NCBI GenBank assembly: GCA_036924285.1 | Contig: JAYKYS010000010.1 | Location: forward strand, 17,459,001-17,523,000 | Reading direction: 5' to 3' | From: Asterella californica | Lineage: Eukaryota > Streptophyta > Marchantiopsida > Marchantiales > Aytoniaceae | Length of the DNA: 64,000 bases | In this document: piece after piece, positions 54,660-64,000 of the stretch | Layout of the letters: each line of letters begins with the position of its first letter | Position numbering within the stretch: the stretch's first letter is position 1 | Notes under the pieces: model-generated | Seen by the model: only the letters and a program-made list of their open reading frames with translations | Database searches by the model: none | What the model was told of the DNA's origin: nothing | Translations under genes and position numbers: made by a program

Positions 54660-55840
54660 CTGAATACTGCTGGATGAAGCCGAGGTCCATGAACAAGCTG
54701 GGGAAACCATCAAGTCCGTGTTGCCAAAACTCGCCAGTTGACGAAGGAGTCTAAGGAAATGACATACTCCTTGGTTGTCACAGAGACTGACAACAAGCCA
54801 TTGGTGATGTCTCCAAAGTTGAGTATCCGAGGTCAGCTAAAGCCGAGCAAAACTTTGAAGAGCCGCAGTAGCATGCGTATGCGAGCGTTGGGCATAACGT
54901 TGAAAAAAGAGTGTGAGTTGAAAAATGTCAAATGAGGATGGTAGGATATGGACAGATAACTGAAAGCACAAAAAGATAGAAACCTTAGACCACGCAAACC
55001 TTAACCCCATAGAGAAACAGCGAGGTCGGGTTTCCATAGAAGGAGAGAGGAGGAGTAGGATTGACAGTAGGCAGAGATGGAGGAGAGTGGAGACATGTCT
55101 ATCTGTCTAGCGAAGGAGAAGCAGCGAATCGACCGTGCCTAGATAGGAGAAGAGGACGAGGAAAAAAATTTGAGGACCTGAGAAGCTAATAGTGCTTGAT
55201 TTGTACTATAGAGGTCTGATAAGTGCAGACCACCATGATGTTGTTTCAGGGCCAGCAGGTTCCATGTCACCCACGGTATTTTGGGTTTGCTTGACATTTG
55301 GTGGCCTCATAAAAACTAACGGAGAAGAACGGTGAGTCTACGTTGCACTAATGTAGATAGAGGAAGAATAGAGAGATAGAGTAACGAAGGGATAAGCATA
55401 TTGCAGAGCAGTAAGAGACACGTGGTAAACGAGAGAAAAAAAAAAGTGAACATAGGAAACGGGCAAAAAACTAATTGTCGTAGACGAACGACTTAACCTC
55501 AGTCAATGGCCCAACCTTGGTCTAGACGAGCGCACTTAGAAAGAAGAGTCTTTCCTGATTATTTCTATCCAGCGTTGAATATATTGCCGGTCTTTTTAAG
55601 GCACTAAACAAGGTCGAGGATATTCATGTGTAGGAATAAATAATTTCACCCTATCAATCTTTTTATTTTTTATCTTGGTCACAATCCTCAAACTGTGTTT
55701 TCACTAGCTAAGACACTTGACTTATAGATGTCACTTGGTCACACTTTTCATAAGGTTTCCGGTTGCTTGTCCGACGTGGAGTCCTTGCCCGACGTGGAGT
55801 CCTTGCTCGAAGAGGCATCATAATCGAAACATGCGTCACC
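54660..55840. other. Intergenic; no gene recognised
   Basis: The minus strand shows a coding-like run (LFKVLLGF…ISLDSFVNWRVLATRT) between 54660 and 54880 without a recognisable domain. A 17-base duplication (CGACGTGGAGTCCTTGC) occurs at 55773 and 55791. Nothing else is supported. Confidence 0.3.
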
Positions 55841-56090
55841 AGTTGTCATTCAGTATACTCGTGGTGGAGTGAGACTGAATACAGTAAACCGTTATTCAGT
55901 AAACTCGCGATGGTGATTTGACTTATGAGCAATTCCGAATGACGATACACGGCTGATCAATATAATTCGTGGTCAGGACCATGACTTTTGCAGAGTAATG
56001 ACAATAAATCGTCATTCAGTAAACTCGCGATGTCAATTTAACTTAAACTCGTTAACGAATGAAGATAAATTGTCATTCAACAAATTGCGC
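55840..56090 (+). repeat. Degenerate repeats with CATTCAGTAAACTCGCGATG
   Basis: The motif appears at 55890 and 56010 (period about 120) with weaker copies at 55844 and 56070. Non-coding. Confidence 0.55.
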
Positions 56091-56525
56091 ATAAACCCAA
56101 ATGCACCTTATATCTTTATAAACTGATACACGAAAATGAACTAATATTGAAGGACCATAACTGCCTTTGAATAGTAAAATTCTCCAACACGGACAACCCT
56201 GTTTACTTACTTCATGTCTTAAGTGTTACTATGTTGAACCTTCTCCAGCAAAAACTCCACATAGAAAAAAACGACTAGAAAACTTACAGAAGATGTGCGT
56301 TATAAATGTGTGACCAAGTAAATTACCTTACCCGTTATACCTTTGGGAGTCTCATTTACAATCTCTGTTGTGTCAGAATGAAAACTGTATCGTCTAGTCT
56401 GTCTAGACGTTTCAAACTGCTTCTATGGAAATGGAAGAAAAATTCAAGATGTAGTCAGAATGTTACTACGGTGAAATGAAGAGTTGCAAAGAACTGCCCA
56501 ACTGTGCTGTAGCCTGTACAGAGAA

Positions 56526-56612
56526 GATTTGAACCCAGTACGTACGTACTGTAGTTTCCATCTACTGTAGCATCAAGTAAACGCCGTCGCTAAACTAACT
56601 GCGCTATATTAC
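56526..56612 (-). other. tRNA-like pol III promoter (SINE-like relic)
   Basis: On the minus strand, TAGCGCAGTTAG (A-box-like, near 56605) and GGGTTCAAATC (B-box-like, 56526-56536) are about 65 bases apart, as in tRNA genes or tRNA-derived SINEs. The middle does not fold into a convincing anticodon arm. It abuts the 50-bp duplication at the end of the GTPase gene. Confidence 0.4.
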
Positions 56613-56711
56613 AAGAACCGGAACCAATCTAGTCCCTGCGGACTCTACTACGCTGTCGGTGCAAGAACCGGAACCAATCTAGTCCCTGCGGACTCTACTA
56701 CGCTGTCGGTG
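56612..56711 (+). repeat. 50-bp tandem duplication over the GTPase stop codon
   Basis: Two identical copies (56612-56661, 56662-56711) of CAAGAACCGGAACCAATCTA and the following 30 bases. The GTPase stop lies in the right copy, so the left copy is a duplicated last-codons-plus-stop segment in the 3' UTR. Confidence 0.88.
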
Positions 56712-59700
56712 AACGGCCATAGTCACAAGCTTCGCGGCGAGCGAAGAAGGAGAAAGCTCCTCTCTCTGTTCGGTCCAGTCGATTTCAAAATCTAGGCACG
56801 AGTCGTCGAGCTGCAGATCGGACTCGTCCAATGCCAGCTTCTTGGCGAAAATGGGGCCACAACTGGGAAGGGTTGTGAGGCCTTCGAGTGTAGCCCTGAT
56901 CTTTTCAAGGCTAATCTCATCGGAATTCTGCTTTTCCATCTTGAGAAATTCGGCAAATTCTCGAAGTTCCTTCTTGTATTTCTCGGCCCTGGATTTCAGA
57001 AGCTCGATTTTGTAGACGAGTTTCATTCTGATGTTTTGGTCGATGTCTTTATCGTTCTTCAGCTTGTTCTCGAGTTGAATGATCTCGCGCTCCAGGTATC
57101 TGGATTTGTAGTCGTTTGTGGAGGAGGTGAAGCTGTCCTCCTGCAGAAAGTAAGCGAACTTGATTTGCGCGTCGTTGATGTATTTCTTCTCCTTCTCCAG
57201 AGAATCCATCTTCTTTTCGTACCACTTAAGGACCAACTTCTTGACCACCGTTGCGCTTTTGCCTTCTTGGAGGAGTTTCATCTCGTTGCTGTCGCTCGGT
57301 TCCTCGGACATGTCGTTGATTGTCTGCTTGATCTCGTACGTCACAAATTTGTGGTCTCTGGCGGGGCATTGGCACTCGATACACTTGCCCCGGACCATAT
57401 GTGTACATAGACGAAGCCAAACTCTTTCGAGTACTTTCCACGATGTCTCGTGGCCTGTGCAAGGATCATGGCACACTCGGTACGTGGTCTCCGTCCTGCC
57501 ATCGTTCAGCACACGCTTCGTCGTGCAGGTAGGGCTGGTGCACACAGTTCTTGAGTGATCTAGCTTCTCGACGGTTGATTCAATTAACATAGTGGGTTTC
57601 ATTATCACCTTTCTCAGCGCCTCCAAATCTCCTTCCGTGGCCTCAATCTCCTTCCTTTTCTGCCTTACGAGAATGGAATTCTCTATTATCTGTTCGGTCA
57701 GCTTCATCATAGGCTCCTCCAAGCTCTCAATTATCTGCCTCACTCTGATGACGGATACCGTTTCCTCGATGAGATGAGGTCCGACCGAGTTGAACTGTGA
57801 CAGTAGCCTGACACATTCGTTCACCGACTGATTCCAGCTTCTGACCGGGGAACGTGTTTGGATTTGTCCTTGGAGCTCCTGGTGAGCTGCCAGGTACCGG
57901 AATGCTTCGTTGTCGAAGCAGTACATGGTGCTTTCGGCAATCTGTATCCTCACTTGCTTCTTCCGTTGAACGTTATCCAATAGAGCCCGCAGTGGCTTCA
58001 AAGTGTCACCGACATGAAAGTTCGTGGACTTCGCGCTTGTGAAGCAGAATACCATGTTGCGGCTGGCATTCTTGTGGAGATGAACCAGGAGCTCCATAAT
58101 ACAGTACTCCAGCATTACGCTCAACCGCGACTCGTTGGGCTTGAGGAAAATGCATATTCCATGAATGTGCGTGTACTTCTTGAGCTCGATCAAGATGTTC
58201 TCGAAATTCTTTTTATCCCAAGCCTCCCCTCTTGTGTCTCCGATGCCGGGGGTGTCGATGAGACGGACCGCTATTCCGCGCTTATTGGACTCGGGCTCGA
58301 TGTTGAAGAGGTATGACTTGCATCTCTGCGTGGAGGACTGACTGGGGTCGTCGAAATTCTCATCCTCAAGACTGTTATCTCCCACGGTTATTGTGTTTGT
58401 GTTCAGCGACTGATCCGTTTCAGTGAATTGGCTGGGTATAGCCACCTTCACACCACCTTCCTCAGCTTCTTGCAAAGAGTCGTAAGATAGATAGTTGTAG
58501 AAGGCATTTACAAACGTTGACTTCCCAACTCCTGACTGCCCCAGCAGAAGAACATTAATATCATCACTTGACAGTCTCGTGGAATTGACAGTCCTGAGAT
58601 AATCATCATTCCAAAGGCCCCCTCTGTAGAGCTTGATGCAAACGTCCTGATCGCGATCCCAAAACCGACCATTAGCGAAGTCTAGCAAGAAGAGTTTAGA
58701 GTTACTGCCTTCCCTCTCCGCCAGCAGATCCTCGAATAGCTCATAGTTACTAATCCAAATGGCTGAGCGCTGGACTCTATGTTTGTCGTCGTAGCATAAG
58801 ATGTACAAACTAGAGACGCCAATATTGTCTAAAACTAAAGACTCGGGATCGCTATCGTCGCTCAAAATTTCCACACCCTTTGATCTCATGGACTCCAGGA
58901 AGGTGACCTTCTCTTTGTAGGACTTCAAGGTCTTCAAATGCGCAGCCAACCCCGCAGAAGAATACTTCGTTCGTTGAAACTGATGTAAGTAGGATTGAAT
59001 CTCCTCCTCTTCTTTAATTCCGGATCTAACATCGACCAACAGATCACGCATCTGACCATGGAATCTTGTTGTTCCAATCTGCACGTCAGTCTGCATTTCC
59101 TCAAAGTTGGTGAGTTGCAACTCTGGAATTCCCAACCTTTTTGCCTTGTTCTCCGCTTCTTCATATATCAGGGTCAGGACTTGCATCATATCGGCCAACT
59201 TCTCCAGCTCTTTTTCTACCGCAATCATAATATTGCGACTCAGAGTTCTAAACAGTGTACCCTGCACTATGAAAGTGCTCCTGAGTCTGCTACAAACCGC
59301 CTCCACGCTAAGTAGATGAATCTCCTGAGGCTTACCTCTTCCACCATTAATATCGATACGCTTTATGTCTCCAACTGATCGAGCAAATGCTAGAGCCGAT
59401 TGAAAATCATTTGGTTCAATTGCAGTCTCTGGCATGATGTCTGCTATAATTTTCACAGATCTCCGCTTCAAATTCTCATCACTCCTGTCCATCAACTTCG
59501 GAATCAAACCTCCACCCAATTTGACAGGACTCAGTTTGGAGCTTAGGGTATCGCCTATCAATGTGCTCGCTAAGCCCATCTTTAAACTAGCCTTCAAGCT
59601 CGCCTCCACGCTACCTCGATCTTCATACTCGGTCACGCTCTGTTCGAAGACGATGACTCCGCTGTAGCCCCACTGAATTCCTACTACGACATGAGTAGCC

Positions 59701-60212
59701 GGTGTATCCTGCAAGGCCTCTAACCTGAACATCCTTGCTACGTCACCGTGTTGGAGGTTAATAGTCTCTTCTTTAGTCACAACTCTGTAAATCATGCAAA
59801 TCCTCACACAGGTAGAGCTCTTGGTCACGCTCGTAAGATATTTACTTGCACCCTTGACATCAGCCAGACCTAGAATGATGCTCAATTTCAATTCTCCCTC
59901 TACTTCCAGTGATTTGAACTTGTCTTCTGTGGAAAATTCCTCTTCCCATGTAAGATATGTCTGCTTCATATCCACCGACACCAGCGCATCCTCAGGAACT
60001 TCCGCATCCAACATGAACTCAGGCATAATCTCGTCCCTCACACCTGAGTACAGCTGCCCTAGTTTACATGCCCTATTCATAGATTTTCTTCTCATGCTCC
60101 GTTCGCTCGAGCTCACTAATAAGCTGGCCTTGCCGTGTGAGGGGCTTGCAATGGTGATGTCATGGTGGCTTGGAATGGCGATGTCTTGTCCTTGCGACAG
60201 CACGATGTCCAT
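56679..60212 (-). CDS. Large GTPase with SNTX-like N-terminal region, 1177 aa
   Basis: One uninterrupted exon. Residues 50-300 resemble the N-terminal region of the stonustoxin/SNTX family (LGQLYSGVRDEIMPEF at 51-66, then a beta-rich region); 300-440 are helical; 440-550 could be the thioredoxin-like domain of SNTX proteins. The G domain follows: P-loop GQSGVGKST 558-566, DTPGIGDTRG 653-662, FTSAKS 724-729 as a possible G4. Residues 820-870 and 975-1100 are helical or coiled coil and flank a Cys/His cluster (CTSPTC, CHDPC, CIECQCPARDH; 891-953) that may bind zinc. SNTX-type regions are widespread in eukaryotic proteins that are not venoms, so no toxicity is implied. An intracellular GTP-driven self-assembling protein is plausible (inference). 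No signal peptide. The first ATG is used; 60212 is the only long-frame start. The tail is basic (HRQRSRVRRD). Confidence 0.8.
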   Translation of the reverse strand: MDIVLSQGQDIAIPSHHDITIASPSHGKASLLVSSSERSMRRKSMNRACKLGQLYSGVRDEIMPEFMLDAEVPEDALVSVDMKQTYLTWEEEFSTEDKFKSLEVEGELKLSIILGLADVKGASKYLTSVTKSSTCVRICMIYRVVTKEETINLQHGDVARMFRLEALQDTPATHVVVGIQWGYSGVIVFEQSVTEYEDRGSVEASLKASLKMGLASTLIGDTLSSKLSPVKLGGGLIPKLMDRSDENLKRRSVKIIADIMPETAIEPNDFQSALAFARSVGDIKRIDINGGRGKPQEIHLLSVEAVCSRLRSTFIVQGTLFRTLSRNIMIAVEKELEKLADMMQVLTLIYEEAENKAKRLGIPELQLTNFEEMQTDVQIGTTRFHGQMRDLLVDVRSGIKEEEEIQSYLHQFQRTKYSSAGLAAHLKTLKSYKEKVTFLESMRSKGVEILSDDSDPESLVLDNIGVSSLYILCYDDKHRVQRSAIWISNYELFEDLLAEREGSNSKLFLLDFANGRFWDRDQDVCIKLYRGGLWNDDYLRTVNSTRLSSDDINVLLLGQSGVGKSTFVNAFYNYLSYDSLQEAEEGGVKVAIPSQFTETDQSLNTNTITVGDNSLEDENFDDPSQSSTQRCKSYLFNIEPESNKRGIAVRLIDTPGIGDTRGEAWDKKNFENILIELKKYTHIHGICIFLKPNESRLSVMLEYCIMELLVHLHKNASRNMVFCFTSAKSTNFHVGDTLKPLRALLDNVQRKKQVRIQIAESTMYCFDNEAFRYLAAHQELQGQIQTRSPVRSWNQSVNECVRLLSQFNSVGPHLIEETVSVIRVRQIIESLEEPMMKLTEQIIENSILVRQKRKEIEATEGDLEALRKVIMKPTMLIESTVEKLDHSRTVCTSPTCTTKRVLNDGRTETTYRVCHDPCTGHETSWKVLERVWLRLCTHMVRGKCIECQCPARDHKFVTYEIKQTINDMSEEPSDSNEMKLLQEGKSATVVKKLVLKWYEKKMDSLEKEKKYINDAQIKFAYFLQEDSFTSSTNDYKSRYLEREIIQLENKLKNDKDIDQNIRMKLVYKIELLKSRAEKYKKELREFAEFLKMEKQNSDEISLEKIRATLEGLTTLPSCGPIFAKKLALDESDLQLDDSCLDFEIDWTEQREELSPSSLAAKLVTMAVHRQRSRVRRD

Positions 60213-62519
60213 CCTCTGCGGACTGTCAAACTGGATTCTGCGTGCAGAAAATGAAATTGCTAGAGTACGTCAACAGCAAGCATCTGGCAAAGCGCTCCGC
60301 TCATCAATCAAACTCAATGACTGACACATTGTGAGTCTATTCTAAGGCCTTCAAAGTCATCTCGTACAAAAACATCAAAACAGCTCGCAGCAGATTCCAG
60401 GGTTGATGGAAGCGGCAGCTCGTAACCTTTCTGTGATCATCCTGTTACTCGGCGGATTCAATCAAACTGTATCCGCTTAGATCATTCCTGGTCAATATCT
60501 CTTGCAAAGCGAGCAGCGAATTCTGGTGCTTGATTTCGATAAGTTGCCGGGGAGTGTTTTCAGTTTACCACTGTCATCGAGGTACAACGTTGCCACCTGA
60601 TTTCTTTGCGGAAGGAACTCCCATAAAACGAGGATCTACAAAAAGAATGTCTGAAATGAAACTGGAGCTACAAGCGTAAAGGATGTACAAGTCCGACTAG
60701 ACCCGATGAGTTTTGATTTCGTGTGTGGAGGATCTCCACTGCTTGAAATTTCGCAACTTCACCTAAACGCCGTGCTCGACAACTGGCTAGCTTCTCCGAA
60801 GCGTCAGCCCCCGTCCTGTTTTTCCGGAGCACTGTGGATCTGCTTCTAAAGAATCGTCCACGATTCTTAGCGTCAGTCACCTACAGTATTCCCAAACGGA
60901 GGTTATTATATGCGCAGTACCCTACGGTTTAATTCCTGCTACATTTTTTATTTGAGATGCGCACATCCGCATCATGTGATATTCTGATAAAGTTATTGCA
61001 AAGTTACATCACTTTGCAGGCTCCCTGAAGCGAAAAGCAGAAGTTCACGCGCAAAGCCAGGGCCCCATGAGGACGCAGCTTGCATTCACCTTTGGAGCTA
61101 TAATTACTTGCAATTGATGAGGAAGCCTACCTGGCCGCACATCATGTGCGTCGGTGTTAATTACTATGATTAGGATAATCACCTCGCGGAGGCCCGACTC
61201 TCATATTATCACCAAGTCCCGGAAGGTGTATACTCTGTAAGGTGAACTTCAAACTTATTGCTGGAAGTCTAGCGTGTTTGCACAGATTTGACCTTCGGGT
61301 GCGTGTTTCAACCTCAGTCAATGGTTCAGTCCATTAGCAACGTCTCGGATATAGTCCTGATGGAGATGCATCAAACGCGGAAACTTTCCCTGGATTCCCC
61401 AGCAGTGACTATCGAGCAGCTATTTCCAGGTGGTAGTGTTTAGGTGGAGCTCCTAATTCACAAGCCTGTGCTTAAGTGCGACTTATCGTTCTGGAAAACG
61501 CGAATCTGGCGGTCTGTTACATACTTGATTCGGACGTAACGAATCGCGCGGTGTGGTAGGAAGGATAAAGCCAAATTGCTGACACTGTTAATTAAGTGTA
61601 GTGGATTCAGTACGGCGAGTGGTTTGTTTCTTGTATTTGGAAGTGTTCGCGCTGGAGTTGCCTTATCTTTCCGGAGATATACTTGTAGACCTCATGTTCA
61701 GCACGGCTTTTCTCCGTGTCTGCAATTCTTGAGCGTATGCATTCAATATTTCATGTTTAGCTAACTTCAAATCAAATTTTGCTCATGACCTGTTCCTAGA
61801 CGATGCTCCGCAAGTAAATCCGGGAGTTGACGAAGTCCAGCTACTTGCATTTCCTGATGGTAAAGACATCCTGTGAAACGTGGTTATCACAGCTTTCCGT
61901 ATAAGGCTACTTGATCCTTGTAATGCGCCAGGACTACTGACTACCAGTGAGTTGATTGCTTGTAGATTGAGTAGGGCCAAGCTACACTGGAATCACTCTG
62001 TCCCAAGTCCTGTGAACAGGGCGAGCGCTAGTTGTAGAAACAGACCATTTGCCCTCTGCTCATCTAATGTACAGAGCTGATGCGACGAACCGCATCTGGG
62101 ATCCTTCAGTAATATTCTCTTCTGTCGTCCACTTGGTCTGGAATCGGTCTGATTGGGAGGATTTTGGCGCCGAATGGATTCTCGTGTTGCACATGTGTGA
62201 GAAGTCAGGTCTATGGAAAGCTTGACAGGTGAATTCGTTGCCGACGACTCGGTGATCATGAAATCAGGGCCTATTTGTTAGTAATAACTTCATACCCACG
62301 ACAAAGATGTCCGATGTCTGTGCGACCACAACGCTGAGTATGTTAGCTTTTCTGCCTCTGCTGTTCTTGAAGTCTGTGGTCAGTAGATTAGCCTCTCGCT
62401 CCTTACTGCTCCTTTTTAGTATACTCGAGTTCATAACCGCATTCTTCTGTAGTTCTGTATAGGTATGACACATAGTAAGTAGAACCCTGTGCTAACTTCG
62501 ACTTGTGATAGTAGATTTC
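60213..62519. other. Divergent intergenic region between two GTPase genes
   Basis: Holds the promoter of the minus-strand GTPase at its left end. I find no open frame with coding character and no recognisable repeat from 60900 to 62500. Confidence 0.4.
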
Positions 62520-62863
62520 TTCAGTCAATAAGGCGAAGAAGTCAGGACTCGAAGGCCTGACAGGCGCAGCAGAAAACCCCTCGTCGAGACTAGTTAACGA
62601 ATTGCTTCACCAAGGTGAGAAGTACCTGGGTAACCGATTGAATGTAAACGTCGATAGTTGTGCAGATTAGACCACAAACGGTGTGGAAGTTTCTAAATAC
62701 TGTGCTTCGGTTGATTCGACTACCCTGTTTGCAATAACCGTTGTTACTCGCTTGCTCGTCAATTGCAGGGTACACAAGATCAATCGAAAGCATTTGGGTC
62801 CCGGTTGATTAAACGGAGTTTCGGAGCAACCCAGTTCATCTGTCGAGAAGTGACTGGAAAGGC
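62520..62863 (+). promoter_or_regulatory. Leader of second GTPase gene, shared with intron pseudogene
   Basis: About 340 bases upstream of the ATG match 36220-35865 (reverse strand) and, in part, 34930-34755. An in-frame TAA at 62810 rules out a longer N-terminus in this exon. It may be promoter, 5' UTR or a decayed upstream exon; another frame reads IESIWVPVD in both copies. Confidence 0.5.
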
Positions 62864-64000
62864 ATGGCTGATTCAGAAGAGCACATAATCAATCTCCTCA
62901 TTCTAGGACAAACCGGAGTTGGCAAGTCCACTTTCATCAATGCATTTTTCAACTACTTGACTTACGACTCGTTGGAGGACGCTTTAGCGGCAGGGGTCAA
63001 AGTTGCAATTCCGTCCATCGTGGTCAAACGAGATGGTTATGAGGAAGAAGAATTTCGAGTAGGAGAAAATATCAATGGAGAGGAGGAAGATCTCGACGGG
63101 AGTCTGGTAGGTGCATCGGCCACTCAAACCTGTAAAGCTCATGTTTTTAAGCTGAAGGACAACTCAATGACGGTGAGGCTCATAGACACTCCAGGCGTTG
63201 GCGACACGAGGGGTTTCCAGCAGGACAAGGAGAACTTCAGAAACATCTTAAATACCATGACGCAGTACGAGAACATCCATGGCATTTGCATACTGCTTAA
63301 ACCGGACGAGTCCAGGCTGAACACTTACCTAGGATTTTGCCTGTCCGAGTTGCTAACCTATTTTCACAAGAGTGCAGTAGACAACTTCGCCTTCTGCTTC
63401 ACGAACTGCAGATACACGGACTTCAAACTGGGGATGACCCTGAGACCGCTACAAAAGCTTCTGAAAAGCTTGAAGGATACGACGGGAGTGGAGATCCCGA
63501 TAAATGACCAAACATTGTACTTTTTTGACAATGAGGTTTTCCCATCGTTGGCTGCTCGTTCCCATGGTTTCGACTTAAATACGGAGATTAGTGATCTTGA
63601 GAGGAGCTGGGAAAAATCTGTGGAACAGATGACACGTCTGCTGAAGCGATTCAGTACCATCAGTCCCCACAGAACGGAGGCATCGGTTTCCATCAACAAG
63701 GTGAAGCAGATAGTGAGAAATCTGGAGGAACCCATGAGTATCATAACCCAGAATATAGGCCTACAACAAAAGTTTGCAGAGGAGCAGATAAAAACTATTC
63801 AGCACTTCAATGAGGAGATATCAGATGCGCAAAAACTGCTGATGACGAGTAGAAAGGTGGAGTTTCTCCCTCTTGACCACTGGAGAGTGGTGTGTACGAG
63901 TCCACCTTGTGTTGAAATAGTGCAAACCAATGGTTTGACGAGGTTCAATTACCCTACACTTTGTCATGCCATATGTAAGGATTTGAATGTGCGTTTCTGC
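62864..64000 (+). CDS. Large GTPase, second family member, runs off the window
   Basis: 379 codons open to the window end, so 3' partial. The P-loop GQTGVGKST starts at residue 15, and DTPGVGDTRG lies at 108-117; AFCFTNCRYTDF is the possible G4 region. ICILLKPDESRLNTYLG, SSQ-type helices and then VVCTSPPCVEI with CHAICKDLNVRFC start the same Cys/His cluster as the 1177-aa gene. Unlike that gene, there is no SNTX-like region before the G domain: it begins 14 residues upstream and an in-frame stop lies 18 codons before the ATG. The two genes point away from each other. Its nearest relative in the window is the pseudogene in PDAT intron 3. Expressed state unknown; an upstream coding exon cannot be excluded. 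Confidence 0.8.
   Translation, partial: MADSEEHIINLLILGQTGVGKSTFINAFFNYLTYDSLEDALAAGVKVAIPSIVVKRDGYEEEEFRVGENINGEEEDLDGSLVGASATQTCKAHVFKLKDNSMTVRLIDTPGVGDTRGFQQDKENFRNILNTMTQYENIHGICILLKPDESRLNTYLGFCLSELLTYFHKSAVDNFAFCFTNCRYTDFKLGMTLRPLQKLLKSLKDTTGVEIPINDQTLYFFDNEVFPSLAARSHGFDLNTEISDLERSWEKSVEQMTRLLKRFSTISPHRTEASVSINKVKQIVRNLEEPMSIITQNIGLQQKFAEEQIKTIQHFNEEISDAQKLLMTSRKVEFLPLDHWRVVCTSPPCVEIVQTNGLTRFNYPTLCHAICKDLNVRFC

Noticed and set aside
57036..60324. Plus-strand ORFs opposite the large GTPase
   Set aside because: Shadows of the 1177-codon minus-strand gene.

Overview
This is nuclear DNA of a land plant, most likely a non-seed plant such as a bryophyte or lycophyte. The basis is one plant-type, intron-containing PDAT gene (731 codons in six exons), dense decayed Ty3/gypsy, copia, LINE and DNA transposons, in-frame TAG stops that fit plant-type CHG methylation decay, and remnants of a HUH (Rep-type) transposase resembling Replitrons, which are described as abundant in non-seed plants. 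The taxonomic call is inference. I saw no rRNA, no intact tRNA and no CRISPR array.

Layout. (1) 1-10059: nearly complete Ty3/gypsy element (gag, nucleocapsid/protease, RT/RNase H, integrase, plus a sense accessory ORF after integrase) whose left LTR is cut by the window edge. It lies inside the integrase of an older, related element. (2) 10060-23300: wreckage of that second family and of a third sequence, folded into three successive giant palindromes with axes near 11875, 15912 and 21505. (3) 23300-31800: gag and RT fragments, then two or three broken HUH-transposase copies (24990-25849 plus; 27640-28500 minus; possibly 28575-28790 plus) and tandem-repeat DNA. (4) 32266-38842: PDAT. Intron 3 holds a wrecked large-GTPase copy and intron 4 a LINE fragment. 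(5) 38850-48260: intergenic DNA with a pogo-like MITE, a copia scrap, palindromes, the best HUH copy (44508-45987) and a LINE tail. (6) 48268-54659: a MULE-like transposon with 136-bp inverted ends that look identical, a frameshifted transposase and a small opposite-strand ORF. (7) 56679-64000: two divergent large-GTPase genes. One encodes 1177 aa with a stonustoxin-like (SNTX) N-terminal region. The other runs off the window.

How the genes relate. PDAT is the only housekeeping gene recognised; it makes triacylglycerol at the ER. The GTPases form a local family: the gene at 62864, including its upstream leader, is the best match in the window for the decayed copies inside PDAT intron 3, so the family has duplicated within this locus. 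Everything else is mobile DNA at different stages of decay. Coordinates of palindromes, repeats and broken genes were found by eye and may be off by tens of bases.
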